NCBI RefSeq assembly: GCF_014698065.1
Contig: NZ_JACJSI010000008.1
Location: 1 to 64,000, forward strand
Source: Nostoc flagelliforme FACHB-838
Lineage (GTDB): Bacteria > Cyanobacteriota > Cyanobacteriia > Cyanobacteriales > Nostocaceae
Length of the DNA: 64,000 nt
Direction: 5' to 3'
This document shows positions 1-9,583 of the stretch, in pieces. Positions within the stretch are counted from its first letter, which is position 1. Each line of letters starts with the position of its first letter. Under the pieces are notes generated by a model, which was not told the DNA's origin, searched no databases, and worked only from the letters and a program-made list of their open reading frames with translations. The position numbers and the translations under genes were made by a program.

Positions 1-797
1 GAGCCTCCATTGTTATAGGTTACGTTATTCGCTATTAATGCCTTTCCGCTATAGGTTCCACCATCTTTAGCTTTGATAGTAGTATCAAGCATGAGACCGT
101 GTCCTTCACTGATGTTCCCTGTCTCCCACACGGGAACTAAATTTTTATTATCATAAACAATGTTGTCTCGAAAAATTATCCTGTAGTCAGTAGTGTTGTT
201 ATCGAAGTTAAAACTGCGAAGAGCAGTAATTCCCTGATTACCGTAAGCAGAATACCAAGCGTTTCCAGATACAATATTTTTTTCAACAGTGATGTAGTCT
301 GAGTCGTTAAATGCAATACCTCCACCTGAAAAATTGCGGACTGTGTTACCCTTGATGACAATGTGATGAGTATCACTGCCACCTTCTCCCCCTATTTTCG
401 CTGCTTTTACAGCAATTCCATTGGCACGGGTAATAGGATTGTTCGGGTTATCTTTTTCTTGTAAGGCATATTCTAAAGTGATGTTTTCCCGACCTCCCTC
501 TAAATCAAGTCCTTCAATCAGCACGTAAGATGAACTAAATACATTAATGCCATCTCCTGTTGTTTTTATCTTAGGTGTATGCCCTGGATAAGCTTTTATT
601 GTTGTCCAATTATCTGGTGAGCCGTTTTTGTTAAAAAGCGTAGCTCCTTTGTCATAAGTTCCGTTCATGACGTAGAGTGTGTCACCGGTTTTCATCTCAT
701 ATACGGCTCTACCCAAGGAGCGAAAGGCGGTTTCTTCATTTGAACCATCATTTTTATCATTGCCTGTTCCAGAAACGTAATATGTTGTGCCAGCCAT
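1..797 (-). CDS. Right-handed beta-helix (pectate-lyase-like) protein, C-terminal part outside the window
   Basis: An open frame starts with ATG at 797 and runs through 265 codons without a stop to the left edge. The N-terminus contains YYVSGTGNDKNDGS, then about 20 residues on GDTLYVMNGTY, the opening typical of DUF1565/PL9-like parallel beta-helix proteins. Coil-forming segments with regularly spaced Asn, Gly and Val follow (IVIKGNTVRNFSGGGIAF, ITVEKNIVSGN, IIFRDNIVYDN). There is no N-terminal signal peptide. In related cyanobacterial proteins this can mean type I secretion through C-terminal RTX repeats, but that end is not visible. Family knowledge suggests polysaccharide binding or cleavage at the cell surface. 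Catalytic residues cannot be assigned. Confidence 0.8.
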   Translation of the reverse strand, partial: MAGTTYYVSGTGNDKNDGSNEETAFRSLGRAVYEMKTGDTLYVMNGTYDKGATLFNKNGSPDNWTTIKAYPGHTPKIKTTGDGINVFSSSYVLIEGLDLEGGRENITLEYALQEKDNPNNPITRANGIAVKAAKIGGEGGSDTHHIVIKGNTVRNFSGGGIAFNDSDYITVEKNIVSGNAWYSAYGNQGITALRSFNFDNNTTDYRIIFRDNIVYDNKNLVPVWETGNISEGHGLMLDTTIKAKDGGTYSGKALIANNVTYNNGG

Positions 798-1670
798 AGA
801 TTTACTCCGAATGTGTGTAAGGGGAATTGGTAGTACACTCTCAGCAACTTTTTTCAATTGCCAAATAATTTTTTGAATAGAGGACAATCACAGTCGTCCG
901 AGCGCGACTTGAAATCGCGTCAGTTATAAAAACGCTGTTGTAAAATTAAAAAATTTTCTGCTGTTAACCGTTGATGGTTAAACCAGGCGTATCGATACCG
1001 TCAATCGTCAGGGTCTTGTTGAGGACGTTTAGTAGATTCACCTCTTGAGTTGAGGGAACTAATGTAACAACTTAGTTGAACCTGCTCTAATCGCTGTAAC
1101 TGAGCCTTGTGAACTTCATTAAAACTAACCTTTACAAATAGCACTTGATATCAGTGAATGCCCTGAATGTTGTAAGTTTTTTTACAACAAAATCAAAAAT
1201 ACTATGGAAGTGTCCTGGTAAAGTCCTGTTGATTTCTAGAGTGATATGGGGATAGAAAGCCCTTTGTGCAAGGATTTGATGAAGTTTCTCTAGATATTTT
1301 TAAAGAAGCTATGTCTTTTCTACAAGACGTTATACTTAGCTCTTGCTTAAGGTAGAGGGTGGGCTATGCTTACGCAACTATCTAAGTCAATTGAAAATTA
1401 AAAGAGAATTTAGAATGCAATCAGTGGGAGATTTAGACCCACCACTGGGTTGCGTAGCGTTAGCCAGTCATAGAGAATTTAATTCTGAATTCTGTCTTGT
1501 TCAAATTTAAAGAACTCTTAAAGTCTTTTGATTTTTAACTTCCTCGAAGGAGGGATTGGGGACTGGCCTTTTGCCGTGAGTATCAGTGTTCGCTGAATAT
1601 CTGAGCAACTCACGCCGAAATCTTTGACATAGTTTGCTTTGATAGTACTAACTTATTAATCTTCATAAAT
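798..1670. other. Long intergenic region with a possible gene remnant
   Basis: No convincing intact gene is seen in this 873-base gap. On the minus strand, 1144 to 1001 gives a 47-codon GTG-started frame containing FNEVHKAQLQRLEQVQ, and an overlapping frame around 960-1075 reads NVLNKTLTIDGIDTPGLTING before a stop. Both look like debris of decayed coding sequence. Around 1425-1490 there is GC-rich Nostoc-type filler (ccaccactgggttgcgtagc). The region must also hold the promoters for the flanking divergent genes, but no clear site is recognised. Confidence 0.4.
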
Positions 1671-2519
1671 ATGAACACTGAAATAAACTCCCGAATACCT
1701 GTTGCTTTAACCATTGCTGGTTCAGATAGCGGTGGCGGTGCAGGAATTCAAGCTGATTTACGCACCTTTGCTTTTCACTGTGTCCACGGTACTAGCGCTA
1801 TAACCTGCGTCACGGCACAAAACACTCTAGAAGTAAGGAGAGTTGATGCCATGCCAACAGAGGCTGTTGTGGCGCAAATTCAGGCGGTAGTTGAGGATAT
1901 TGGCGTACAAGCTGCTAAAACGGGAATGTTGCTCAATCAAGAAATTATTTTTGCTGTTGCCCAGCAAGTTGAAGCTTTACAAATCGAGAATCTAGTCGTT
2001 GATCCAGTAATGGTGTCACGTAGGGGGGCGCAATTGATTGATGATGATGCTGTGAAGACTCTGTGCCATGACCTAATTCCTAAGGCGGTTATAATCACGC
2101 CCAATCGTTACGAAGCCCAGATTTTGAGTGGTTTACAAATTAATACGTTGGAGGATATGCAAGCCGCTGCTGAAATTATTCACAAGACTTTAAGAACGAA
2201 AGCTGTTTTAGTCAAGGGCGGAGGTATGCAGGGAAATTTGCGTGGTGTTGATATCTGGTTTGATGGGAACAAGTTGGAAGTTTTAACTTGCCAAAAAGTA
2301 CAGACAACAAATACCCACGGTACTGGTTGTACACTATCGGCTGCGATCGCTGCTAATCTGGCTAAGGGAAAAGACTTGTGGCAGGCAGTGCAACAGGCAA
2401 AAGACTATGTTACTACTGCACTCACTTACGCCCTAGATATTGGCGAAGGGCAAGGCCCTGTAGGGCATTTCTTCCCATTGTGGGGACTAGAGATTGGGGA
2501 CTGGGAAAAGTTTTCTTAG
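1671..2519 (+). CDS. thiD: Hydroxymethylpyrimidine/phosphomethylpyrimidine kinase
   Basis: ThiD phosphorylates HMP and then HMP-P to HMP-PP in the pyrimidine branch of thiamine synthesis in the cytosol. The ribokinase-like fold is shown by ALTIAGSDSGGGAGIQADL near the start, VVDPVMVSRRG in the middle, and the phosphate-binding loop TTNTHGTGCTLSAA near residue 215. Family proteins usually end soon after the GPVGHFF stretch. Here about 16 more residues follow, encoded by intergenic-type filler (gggactagagattggggact), so the tail is probably not functional. thiL, a later step in the same pathway, lies at the far end of the window and is not linked. Confidence 0.95.
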   Translation: MNTEINSRIPVALTIAGSDSGGGAGIQADLRTFAFHCVHGTSAITCVTAQNTLEVRRVDAMPTEAVVAQIQAVVEDIGVQAAKTGMLLNQEIIFAVAQQVEALQIENLVVDPVMVSRRGAQLIDDDAVKTLCHDLIPKAVIITPNRYEAQILSGLQINTLEDMQAAAEIIHKTLRTKAVLVKGGGMQGNLRGVDIWFDGNKLEVLTCQKVQTTNTHGTGCTLSAAIAANLAKGKDLWQAVQQAKDYVTTALTYALDIGEGQGPVGHFFPLWGLEIGDWEKFS

Positions 2520-2735
2520 TACCCAATTCCCAATACTTCCTTACGAGAGGCTGCGCCAACGACTTTGCTCAGTACAAATGCCCCATGTCCAATGGCCTAA
2601 TTCCCAATGCCCAAATAATAAATCTTTGCCCTTTGGATATTTTTCTATTATTCTTGGGCATAGTTTCAGGGGTGACTATCTCTGTTAGCATCTCTGTACG
2701 ATCTAATTACCTTGATTTTTAATACCAAGCCCCTG

Positions 2736-3344
2736 ATGCGAACAACCATAGGTTCTGTTCACAGTAATTCGTCAGCACCGACTACTCAAGCCTATCCTCC
2801 CTCTGTACCACTATCTGTATACAAGGAATTATCAACAGAGTTGCAAGCAGCACAGGTGAGGCTAAATGCACTCACCACCCAAAATCAGCAACTAGCACAA
2901 GAAAATCAACTATTACGCCAAGAAATTACTAAAGTCGTTGAGTCTTTTTCTCACTTGCAAAATTTTGTGGATTCCCACGCTACATTTAATTATCATCAAG
3001 CTACTCAAGCTTCTAGCGAGGTTAAAGTTACTGCCAAACAACCAGTCATACAAGCGCGTCCACGTCAGCAGGTTTCTCGCTCACATCCATCCGTTGTGCC
3101 CAAAGCCCCATCCGAAAAAAGCCGTCGCCAAGGCTTTTCTACGCCTGCAATGGAAATGAATTTCTCAATACCAGAACCAGTTTTTATAGAAGAGCAACAA
3201 GTAAGTTATTATTCCAATACTGAGCCAGACGCTAAGGGAATCAATGGCTGGTGGTTAATTATCACCATCTTGTTAATCATGCTGACTGCCTTTAGTGCTG
3301 GATATTTCGTTGTGCGTCCCTTGTTTGAACATCAGAAACGTTAA
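2736..3344 (+). CDS. Coiled-coil protein with one C-terminal membrane segment
   Basis: The frame is open from TTG at 2712, but ATG at 2736 (MRTTIGSVHSN) is the more likely start. A Pro/Ser/Thr-rich head is followed at about residues 30-75 by a heptad-patterned coiled coil rich in Gln, Leu and Asn (LTTQNQQLAQENQLLRQEI). A basic, low-complexity linker comes next, then one hydrophobic segment (WWLIITILLIMLTAFSAGYFVV) about 10 residues before the end. It looks like a tail-anchored or single-pass protein with most of its length on one side of the membrane. I do not recognise the family. It lies between thiD and glnB, with its own upstream gap and no obvious operon partner. Confidence 0.75.
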   Translation: MRTTIGSVHSNSSAPTTQAYPPSVPLSVYKELSTELQAAQVRLNALTTQNQQLAQENQLLRQEITKVVESFSHLQNFVDSHATFNYHQATQASSEVKVTAKQPVIQARPRQQVSRSHPSVVPKAPSEKSRRQGFSTPAMEMNFSIPEPVFIEEQQVSYYSNTEPDAKGINGWWLIITILLIMLTAFSAGYFVVRPLFEHQKR

Positions 3345-4042
<698 letters not shown>

Positions 4043-4120
4043 AAAAGTTATTAGTTAAAAGTTATGAGTTGTGAGTCAGGACTAATGAATGAAGATTTAG
4101 CAAAATTCATAAATCCTAAC

Positions 4121-4140
4121 AGACGCGATTAATCGCGTCT
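4121..4140. repeat. Short palindromic repeat, copy 1
   Basis: A perfect 20-base palindrome, agacgcgattaatcgcgtct. Identical copies lie at 4160-4179, 20130-20149 and 56210-56229. It sits between the convergent genes glnB and rdgB. Confidence 0.9.
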
Positions 4141-4159
4141 CTACTCCTAACTTTCGTAC

Positions 4160-4179
4160 AGACGCGATTAATCGCGTCT
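4160..4179. repeat. Short palindromic repeat, copy 2, overlapping the rdgB 3' end
   Basis: The same 20-base palindrome as at 4121-4140, 19 bases further on. Its right part encodes the last residues (Arg-Arg-Asp) and the stop codon of rdgB. Confidence 0.9.
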
Positions 4180-4752
4180 CTTAATTTTCTCCAGTTGCGG
4201 AAGTAAAGCTGTAAAAGCTTTGCCTCGATGACTAATTGACCTCTTTAACTCCCGTGTCATTTCAGCAAAGGTCAATTGCAATTCTTGCACATAAAAAATT
4301 GGATCGTAGCCAAAACCACCATTACCACGAGGTGCGTGAAGAATTTCGCCGCGACAAATACCTTCAGATTCTAATACGATCGCACCATCAGGACGAGCGA
4401 TCGCTACTGCACAAACAAATTGGGCTTGCCGATTTTTCTCGTTGCCTAATTCCCTCAATATTCTAGCGATGCGTTCTGAGTCGGTTGTGGCATAACGTGC
4501 AGAATACACCCCTGGTGCGCCATTTAGGGCATCTATTTGCAAGCCAGAATCATCTGCAATTGCCCAGTTTCCTGTAGCTTTAGCAATTTGTGAGGCTTTC
4601 AGACAAGCGTTAGCGGCAAAAGTTTCGCCCGTCTCTTCAATTTCCAATTCTTCAGGTTTGAGGGTTAATTCCCAACCAGAATTTTCCAGGTAAGCTTGCA
4701 TTTCCCGCAACTTACCTGGATTTCCTGTAGCTACTACGAGTAATTTGGTCAT
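4168..4752 (-). CDS. rdgB: dITP/XTP pyrophosphatase (HAM1/RdgB family)
   Basis: This enzyme hydrolyses non-canonical purine NTPs (dITP, ITP, XTP) to monophosphates, keeping them out of DNA and RNA. The start LLVVATGNPGKLREMQ, the central FAANACLKA, AIADDSGLQIDALNGAPGVYSARYA, the GGFGYDPIF motif and SHRGKAF near the end are the family signatures in order. At 194 residues the length is normal. The last residues and stop codon come from the palindromic repeat at 4160-4179. The ATG at 4752 lies just inside a heptamer repeat array. Confidence 0.96.
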   Translation of the reverse strand: MTKLLVVATGNPGKLREMQAYLENSGWELTLKPEELEIEETGETFAANACLKASQIAKATGNWAIADDSGLQIDALNGAPGVYSARYATTDSERIARILRELGNEKNRQAQFVCAVAIARPDGAIVLESEGICRGEILHAPRGNGGFGYDPIFYVQELQLTFAEMTRELKRSISHRGKAFTALLPQLEKIKRRD

Positions 4753-4829
4753 TATTCATTGGTCATTGGTCATTGGTCATTAGTCATTGGTCATTTACCA
4801 AAGACAAAGGACAAATGACTAATGACTAA
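4753..4829. repeat. Heptanucleotide repeat array (ggtcatt) with inverted arm
   Basis: About five copies of a heptamer of type attggtc/attagtc are followed, after a short spacer, by the inverted form aatgactaatgacta. The arms could pair into a hairpin in the transcript. It separates rdgB from the upstream phosphohexomutase gene. This is the STRR type of repeat known from Nostoc. Confidence 0.85.
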
Positions 4830-4839
4830 ATAATAAATT

Positions 4840-6276
4840 TTACTCTGCCCAGTGTTTTGCCCAAGCAAGAGTTTGATGCACTTGCTCAATTGTCGGGGCT
4901 TCGCAGTATAGTCGTAAAACCGGCTCAGTACCGCTAAACCGAATCATTAACCAGCTTTTATCGGCAAGGCGATATTTGTAGCCGTCAATTGTTTGGCAAT
5001 CAATCACCGCTTTACCTGCAACTTCCGTTAAGGGTTGGGTTTGCAGTTGTTGCAAAAGACGCGATCTCACTTCCATACTTGCTAAGGGTAAATCAATGCG
5101 ATCGTAAGCTGAGGTAAACCCTGTTTGTTTCTGCAAGTAGCGATAATAATCACCTAAATCTAAACCAGATTCGACGATCGCTTCTAAGACGTACAATGCT
5201 GATAGCAGTGCATCACGTTCGGGAATATGACTACCATAGCCAATTCCTCCCGACTCTTCACCACCCAGCAACACTTTTGCTACCAACATTCTGTCAGCAA
5301 TGTATTTATAACCAACTGCTGTCTCAAATACTGATAGATTATGTAGTGCTGCCACAAGGGGCATTAAGTCGGAACCACTAACAGTTTTGACTATTTCTCC
5401 ACTAAAACCGCGGCGCAGGGTTAAGTGGTCGATTAATATGGGGATTAAGGCTTGGGAACTTAGGAAGTTGGCTTCTCCATCTACTGCTGCAATGCGATCG
5501 CAGTCTCCATCAAACACCAACCCCACCGTTAAACCTGATTTATCGGTTTCCCGATGAGTTTTGATGACTTCAAATAGCTTTGAAAGGTATTTAGGTAAGG
5601 GTTCCGGCGCACCACCACCAAAGAGGGGATCACGTTTGCTGTTGATTTCTTTGACTTGATTGCCTAGTAGTCTCGCCAATCCGCCAGCCGCCGCGCCATG
5701 CATAACATCGGCAAATAATGTCACTTTGCCTGATGCGATCGCTTCTCGAATTTTGACAATATCAACTTTACCTTCTAACGCTTGGGTATAACTAGGCCAA
5801 GGATCGAATTTCTCTTGTTTGCCTGGGGTAGCTGCTAGTGGTACTCCAACTGACAATTGCGCTTCTATCTCTTTTGTAACTTCTGGCGGTACTGACCCAC
5901 CAAAACAGCCCTTGACTTTTAAGCCTAAATATGCACCAGGATTATGACTGGCTGTAATTACCAGCGCCCCTAAAGCATTGAGTTGTTTTGCTGCCCAGCT
6001 ATAAGCTGGGGTTGGGGCATAGCTTTCGCTCAGTAGTACATCAAAGCCGACGGCAGTGACAGTATCGGCAACAGCACGAGCAAAATCTTCGGCCATAAAT
6101 CGGCGATCATAACCAACAATTATTGTCCGGCTACCTACCGTAGAAAAATATGTATCATATAATACTTTTGCGGCAACTGGTGTGACCAGGGCTAGGCGTT
6201 CAAAGGTAAACTCTTCACCGATAACGCCCCGCCAGCCGTCTGTACCAAACTTGATTGAGTTAGCTACAACTGGCAT
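4840..6276 (-). CDS. Phosphoglucomutase/phosphomannomutase family protein
   Basis: An alpha-D-phosphohexomutase of 478 residues that interconverts hexose 1- and 6-phosphates. The four domain signatures are present in order: FGTDGWRG at the N-terminus, the catalytic phosphoserine loop VITASHNPG (Ser110), the Mg-binding DGDCDR, the sugar-specificity loop GGEESGGIG, and the phosphate-binding RFSGTEPVLR near the end. Glucose versus mannose specificity cannot be decided by eye. The likely roles are glycogen and surface-sugar precursor supply. It is followed downstream by rdgB on the same strand. Confidence 0.93.
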   Translation of the reverse strand: MPVVANSIKFGTDGWRGVIGEEFTFERLALVTPVAAKVLYDTYFSTVGSRTIIVGYDRRFMAEDFARAVADTVTAVGFDVLLSESYAPTPAYSWAAKQLNALGALVITASHNPGAYLGLKVKGCFGGSVPPEVTKEIEAQLSVGVPLAATPGKQEKFDPWPSYTQALEGKVDIVKIREAIASGKVTLFADVMHGAAAGGLARLLGNQVKEINSKRDPLFGGGAPEPLPKYLSKLFEVIKTHRETDKSGLTVGLVFDGDCDRIAAVDGEANFLSSQALIPILIDHLTLRRGFSGEIVKTVSGSDLMPLVAALHNLSVFETAVGYKYIADRMLVAKVLLGGEESGGIGYGSHIPERDALLSALYVLEAIVESGLDLGDYYRYLQKQTGFTSAYDRIDLPLASMEVRSRLLQQLQTQPLTEVAGKAVIDCQTIDGYKYRLADKSWLMIRFSGTEPVLRLYCEAPTIEQVHQTLAWAKHWAE

Positions 6277-6483
6277 CTAGGTATCCTAACTGTCTACTTG
6301 AGGATTCTAGCATTTATACAGTGTGCAGAGTAAAAAAAGAATCTAGTAAAAATATGTACTATTCAATTAAGGATTTTTGGCACTAAATTTTAGGACTGTA
6401 GAGACGCGTTAACGTAGTGGGCGAAGCCCAATCCAATTTCGCATCTTTAGCAATAATTTTGGGCTTAACTGAACGGTATTGGA

Positions 6484-7830
6484 TTATAGGGTGTATGTAA
6501 AATCTTCCACCAGCATACCAGGAACTAAACTACCTCCTAGTTGACGACTTTCATAAGTACCGACTTCGGGTATAAAATCTTGGAAATTGGTCAAATCTAT
6601 GAGGTTTTCTCCCCAGAAGCGGTAGAGACTTTCATCAAAACGCAAGTTTTCAATTGGGGCAACAATTTCTCCGTTTTCTACCCAAAAACAAGCATAACGG
6701 GTCATACCTGTGACTCTACCAGTGTGGCGATCGCTCCAATTCAAGTAATGCAGATTTGATAGATATAATCCTCTATCTAAACTTGGAAGAATCTGCTCAA
6801 ACCCTAAATTTCCCGGACTGATTTCTGGCGCTCTTAAAGTCTCTGAACCATTAGCGCCATTGGCAGGTTTTTGATATTCTTTAGCAGTTCGAGAATTGAC
6901 TAAAGTATTTACCAAATGTCCTTTTTCTATTATAGGTAACTCCGGTGCTGCTATTTCTCCCAATTCATTAAATCGTGGTACTAATCCCCGTTGAAAGTTT
7001 TCTTTCAAATTAAATGCAGGTGAAAGTTGTTTTTCTTTACGCCATAGAGCAGCTAAAGAGCTATTTCCTTGTTGAATATCAGCTTCGCTTACAGATCCCC
7101 AAGAAAGCATCAATAATAAATCTGCAACAGCAGCAGGAGCAAAATAAGTTCTGTATTGTCCCCGTGGTAATTCTTTTGCTGGGTGATTGAGCAATTCTAA
7201 TTGCTTTTTAGCTTCGCTTATTTTGGCTATATATGTAGATTTATCCCAATCACTTCCTGCAAATGTACCCTTAACGGCTTGTCCAGATGTGGAAAATAGA
7301 GAGTAATCCAAGGTAAAATACTCTGTAGCAAACCAGTGTTTTTTACCGCTAGAGTCACCATAAGCTTTTATTACCACTCCCCCGGCATATATACCTGTAA
7401 AATCCAATTCAGCAACTAGTTCTAGCACAGTTGATACTACTGCTTCTGCCGCCAATAAATTCCCAGAATTTACTTCTCGGCTGGTATTATTTCCTGATGG
7501 CAAAACTAGATATGGATCGATGGGTAGTAGGATAATTTCGTCACGTAGTTCTTGCAAAGCAGTATACGCTAACTCCCAATCTACCTGCCAATTTCCAGTA
7601 AAGGGAAACTGCCGAACACTGTTGCGCTGATCTTTCATCAAAGTCAGTTCAATCCAACCATCAGCGACAGAACCAGTCTGTCGCACTTTCGCATGATTAA
7701 AACGAGTAAATTGACTTATTTCACTGCTGAGTCTCACAGTGAATTGTTCATTTTCTAATTTTTTGATCAACAGACTTTCAATCAGTCGATTAAAGCTGAC
7801 TTCTAACGCAGATAATTCCTCAACTTTCAT
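6484..7830 (-). CDS. pmbA: TldE/PmbA-like metallopeptidase subunit
   Basis: This is the partner-type subunit of the TldD/TldE (PmbA) protease, a heterodimer known for processing modified peptides and degrading unfolded ones. The 448-residue protein has the family fold, seen in segments such as the internal GNLLAAEAVVSTVLEL and the C-terminal GRVTGMTRYACFWVENGEIVAPIENLRF. It lacks the HExxxH zinc motif, as TldE subunits do. It lies downstream of tldD on the same strand with a 225-base gap, so the two probably form an operon. No modified-peptide precursor was recognised nearby. Confidence 0.88.
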   Translation of the reverse strand: MKVEELSALEVSFNRLIESLLIKKLENEQFTVRLSSEISQFTRFNHAKVRQTGSVADGWIELTLMKDQRNSVRQFPFTGNWQVDWELAYTALQELRDEIILLPIDPYLVLPSGNNTSREVNSGNLLAAEAVVSTVLELVAELDFTGIYAGGVVIKAYGDSSGKKHWFATEYFTLDYSLFSTSGQAVKGTFAGSDWDKSTYIAKISEAKKQLELLNHPAKELPRGQYRTYFAPAAVADLLLMLSWGSVSEADIQQGNSSLAALWRKEKQLSPAFNLKENFQRGLVPRFNELGEIAAPELPIIEKGHLVNTLVNSRTAKEYQKPANGANGSETLRAPEISPGNLGFEQILPSLDRGLYLSNLHYLNWSDRHTGRVTGMTRYACFWVENGEIVAPIENLRFDESLYRFWGENLIDLTNFQDFIPEVGTYESRQLGGSLVPGMLVEDFTYTL

Positions 7831-7928
7831 AGATATTAAATATTAATAGGAAACAGGAGAAGGAGAAAGTTAGGAGTTGAAAGAATTTTTGTAAGTAGCT
7901 GGGCGTAAATAAATTAAAGTTTGTAGTA

Positions 7929-7942
7929 AGGACTTTAGTCCT
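7929..7942. repeat. Small hairpin palindrome in the tldD-pmbA gap
   Basis: aggactttagtcct forms a 5-bp stem with a 4-base loop within the tldD-pmbA gap. Elements of this form are common in Nostoc gaps. It might act as an RNA-processing or attenuation point, but nothing proves this. Confidence 0.4.
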
Positions 7943-8055
7943 GATAATCCTTGTAGGGAGAGATTTATCGCTCACGACGAACTAGGATTTTATTTTATGT
8001 TTAATTATGCCTACCTACTTAATTCAAAGCTCTTAACTCCTAACTGTGTACTTTT

Positions 8056-9495
8056 TCAAGCTCCTCCACCAAAAATTTCGACATTAGCAAATACACAAAC
8101 AGGCGAACCGTGTCCTACCGAAATGGCCTGATTTGGTTCTCCTTTACCACAATAAGGAGTACCATACATTTGCCAGTTTGTCGCATCTCCGACTTTAATT
8201 AAACTATGCCAAAACTCTGGTGTTGTGGCGCGATAGTTAGGATTACGAAGGGTTTTGGTGAGTTTACCATTTTCAATTAATTTGGCGTACTCACAACCAA
8301 ATTGGAATTTGTAGCGGCGATCGTCTATTGACCAAGAACGGTTAGATTCCATATAAACGCCGTTTTCTATCCCGCCAATAATGTCTTCAAAAGTGCCGTT
8401 TAAAGGCTCTAAATTCAAGTTTGCCATGCGATCGATCGCTGGTCGATTCCATGAGGAAGCACGGGCACAGGCAACTCCTGCTACACCTGCTCTGGCTTGA
8501 CTCTCCAGACTGCCTAAACCCCGTTGCAATATACCTTCTTTAACCAAATACTCTTTTGTTGCGACAGCACCCGTATCATCAAAGCCATAGCTGGCATATT
8601 CACCAGGCACGGTGGGATCAAAGGTAATGTTCATCAATGGCGAACCATATACTAGGTTGCCAAAATCGCTTTTACTAACGAAGCTGCCCCCAGCATAATT
8701 ACGCTCATCTCCCAAAATTCGGTCAATTTCTAAAGGATGTCCGACACTTTCATGGATTTGCAGCATCATCTGGTCTGGGGCTAAAACTAAATTGGTACGG
8801 GTGGTTGGGCATTCCTCTGCTGTCAAGAGTTCTACTGCTTGTTCGCCAATTTGCCGCACCCGATGCCATAAGTTTTCTTGTTTTAATAGTTCGAGTCCGC
8901 CTTGATAACAGTTTGCTTGCGAACCGTTGTTGCTGCGCTGCTGTACAATTGTTCCATCTTGGGCAGTGGCTCCGTAATTAGTGCCTATAGATAGTATTTT
9001 TTGATAAACTTCTGAGCCGTTGCTGCTAACAAACCAAGATTCTTTCTCAGTAGTGCTGGCACTAGCGATAGTTTGCACAATTTTGTCGTCAACTTTCAGC
9101 GTTTGGCAAATACGAACTAGTAAATCGTTGATTTCTCCCGGACTCAGAGCATCCAATGGCTCAAGAAATAGAGATTTATATTCACCAACAACTTTCGGGC
9201 GCTCACTTTCACGGAAGGGATGTATCCACCATTCACTTGCAGCTAGTGCCTGTTTATACGCTGTTTGGGCAGCCGCTTCTAAGGAAGAAAGTTCCAGAGA
9301 GTTAGTAGCTGCATAACCCAGACAGCCGTTGACCAAAACTTCTAACATTGCTCCGACAGTGAAGGATTTGCCGTTTAGTTGAGGTAAAGCGTCACGAACT
9401 AAACGGGTAGTAGAAGTCTCCTTTACGGCTCTAATACCAATCCAATCAGCGGGAATATCGAAACTAGCGATCGCTTTTTTAAGTTCAGACCACAT
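8056..9495 (-). CDS. tldD: TldD metallopeptidase, catalytic subunit
   Basis: This 479-residue TldD-family protein carries the zinc site HESVGH (His248-Glu249 to His253, followed by PLEIDRIL). Downstream is the Cys-containing segment YKFQFGCEYAKLIENGKLT, which supplies a further metal ligand in this family. The gene precedes pmbA on the same strand, so both subunits of the presumed heterodimer are encoded together, with the catalytic one first. The ATG at 9495 is clear. Family members mature peptides such as microcins. The physiological substrate in cyanobacteria is not evident from this locus. Confidence 0.93.
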   Translation of the reverse strand: MWSELKKAIASFDIPADWIGIRAVKETSTTRLVRDALPQLNGKSFTVGAMLEVLVNGCLGYAATNSLELSSLEAAAQTAYKQALAASEWWIHPFRESERPKVVGEYKSLFLEPLDALSPGEINDLLVRICQTLKVDDKIVQTIASASTTEKESWFVSSNGSEVYQKILSIGTNYGATAQDGTIVQQRSNNGSQANCYQGGLELLKQENLWHRVRQIGEQAVELLTAEECPTTRTNLVLAPDQMMLQIHESVGHPLEIDRILGDERNYAGGSFVSKSDFGNLVYGSPLMNITFDPTVPGEYASYGFDDTGAVATKEYLVKEGILQRGLGSLESQARAGVAGVACARASSWNRPAIDRMANLNLEPLNGTFEDIIGGIENGVYMESNRSWSIDDRRYKFQFGCEYAKLIENGKLTKTLRNPNYRATTPEFWHSLIKVGDATNWQMYGTPYCGKGEPNQAISVGHGSPVCVFANVEIFGGGA

Positions 9496-9498
9496 AAT

Positions 9499-9547
9499 TT
9501 AGGGAAATGGGGAATGGGGAATGGGGAATGGGAAATGGGGCATGGGA
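9499..9547. repeat. Heptanucleotide repeat array (ggggaat)
   Basis: Consecutive, slightly degenerate copies of ggggaat/ggggcat lie between tldD and cysS. It is an STRR-type Nostoc repeat. Confidence 0.85.
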
Positions 9548-9583
9548 AGAATTTAATTCCTAGTCCCTAGCCTCCAGTCTCCT

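Noticed and set aside
1560..1670. Possible TPP riboswitch before thiD
   Set aside because: The conserved CTGAGA and the later ACCTGATCTGG-type core are not present in the right order. Only a loose ctgagc/cacgcc resemblance was seen.
2378..2722. 114-residue plus-strand frame overlapping the end of thiD
   Set aside because: It is out of frame with thiD, lacks protein character, and runs into intergenic filler.
4121..4179. Two adjacent palindromes as a CRISPR array
   Set aside because: There are only two copies with a 19-base spacer, the other copies lie singly elsewhere, and no cas genes are present.
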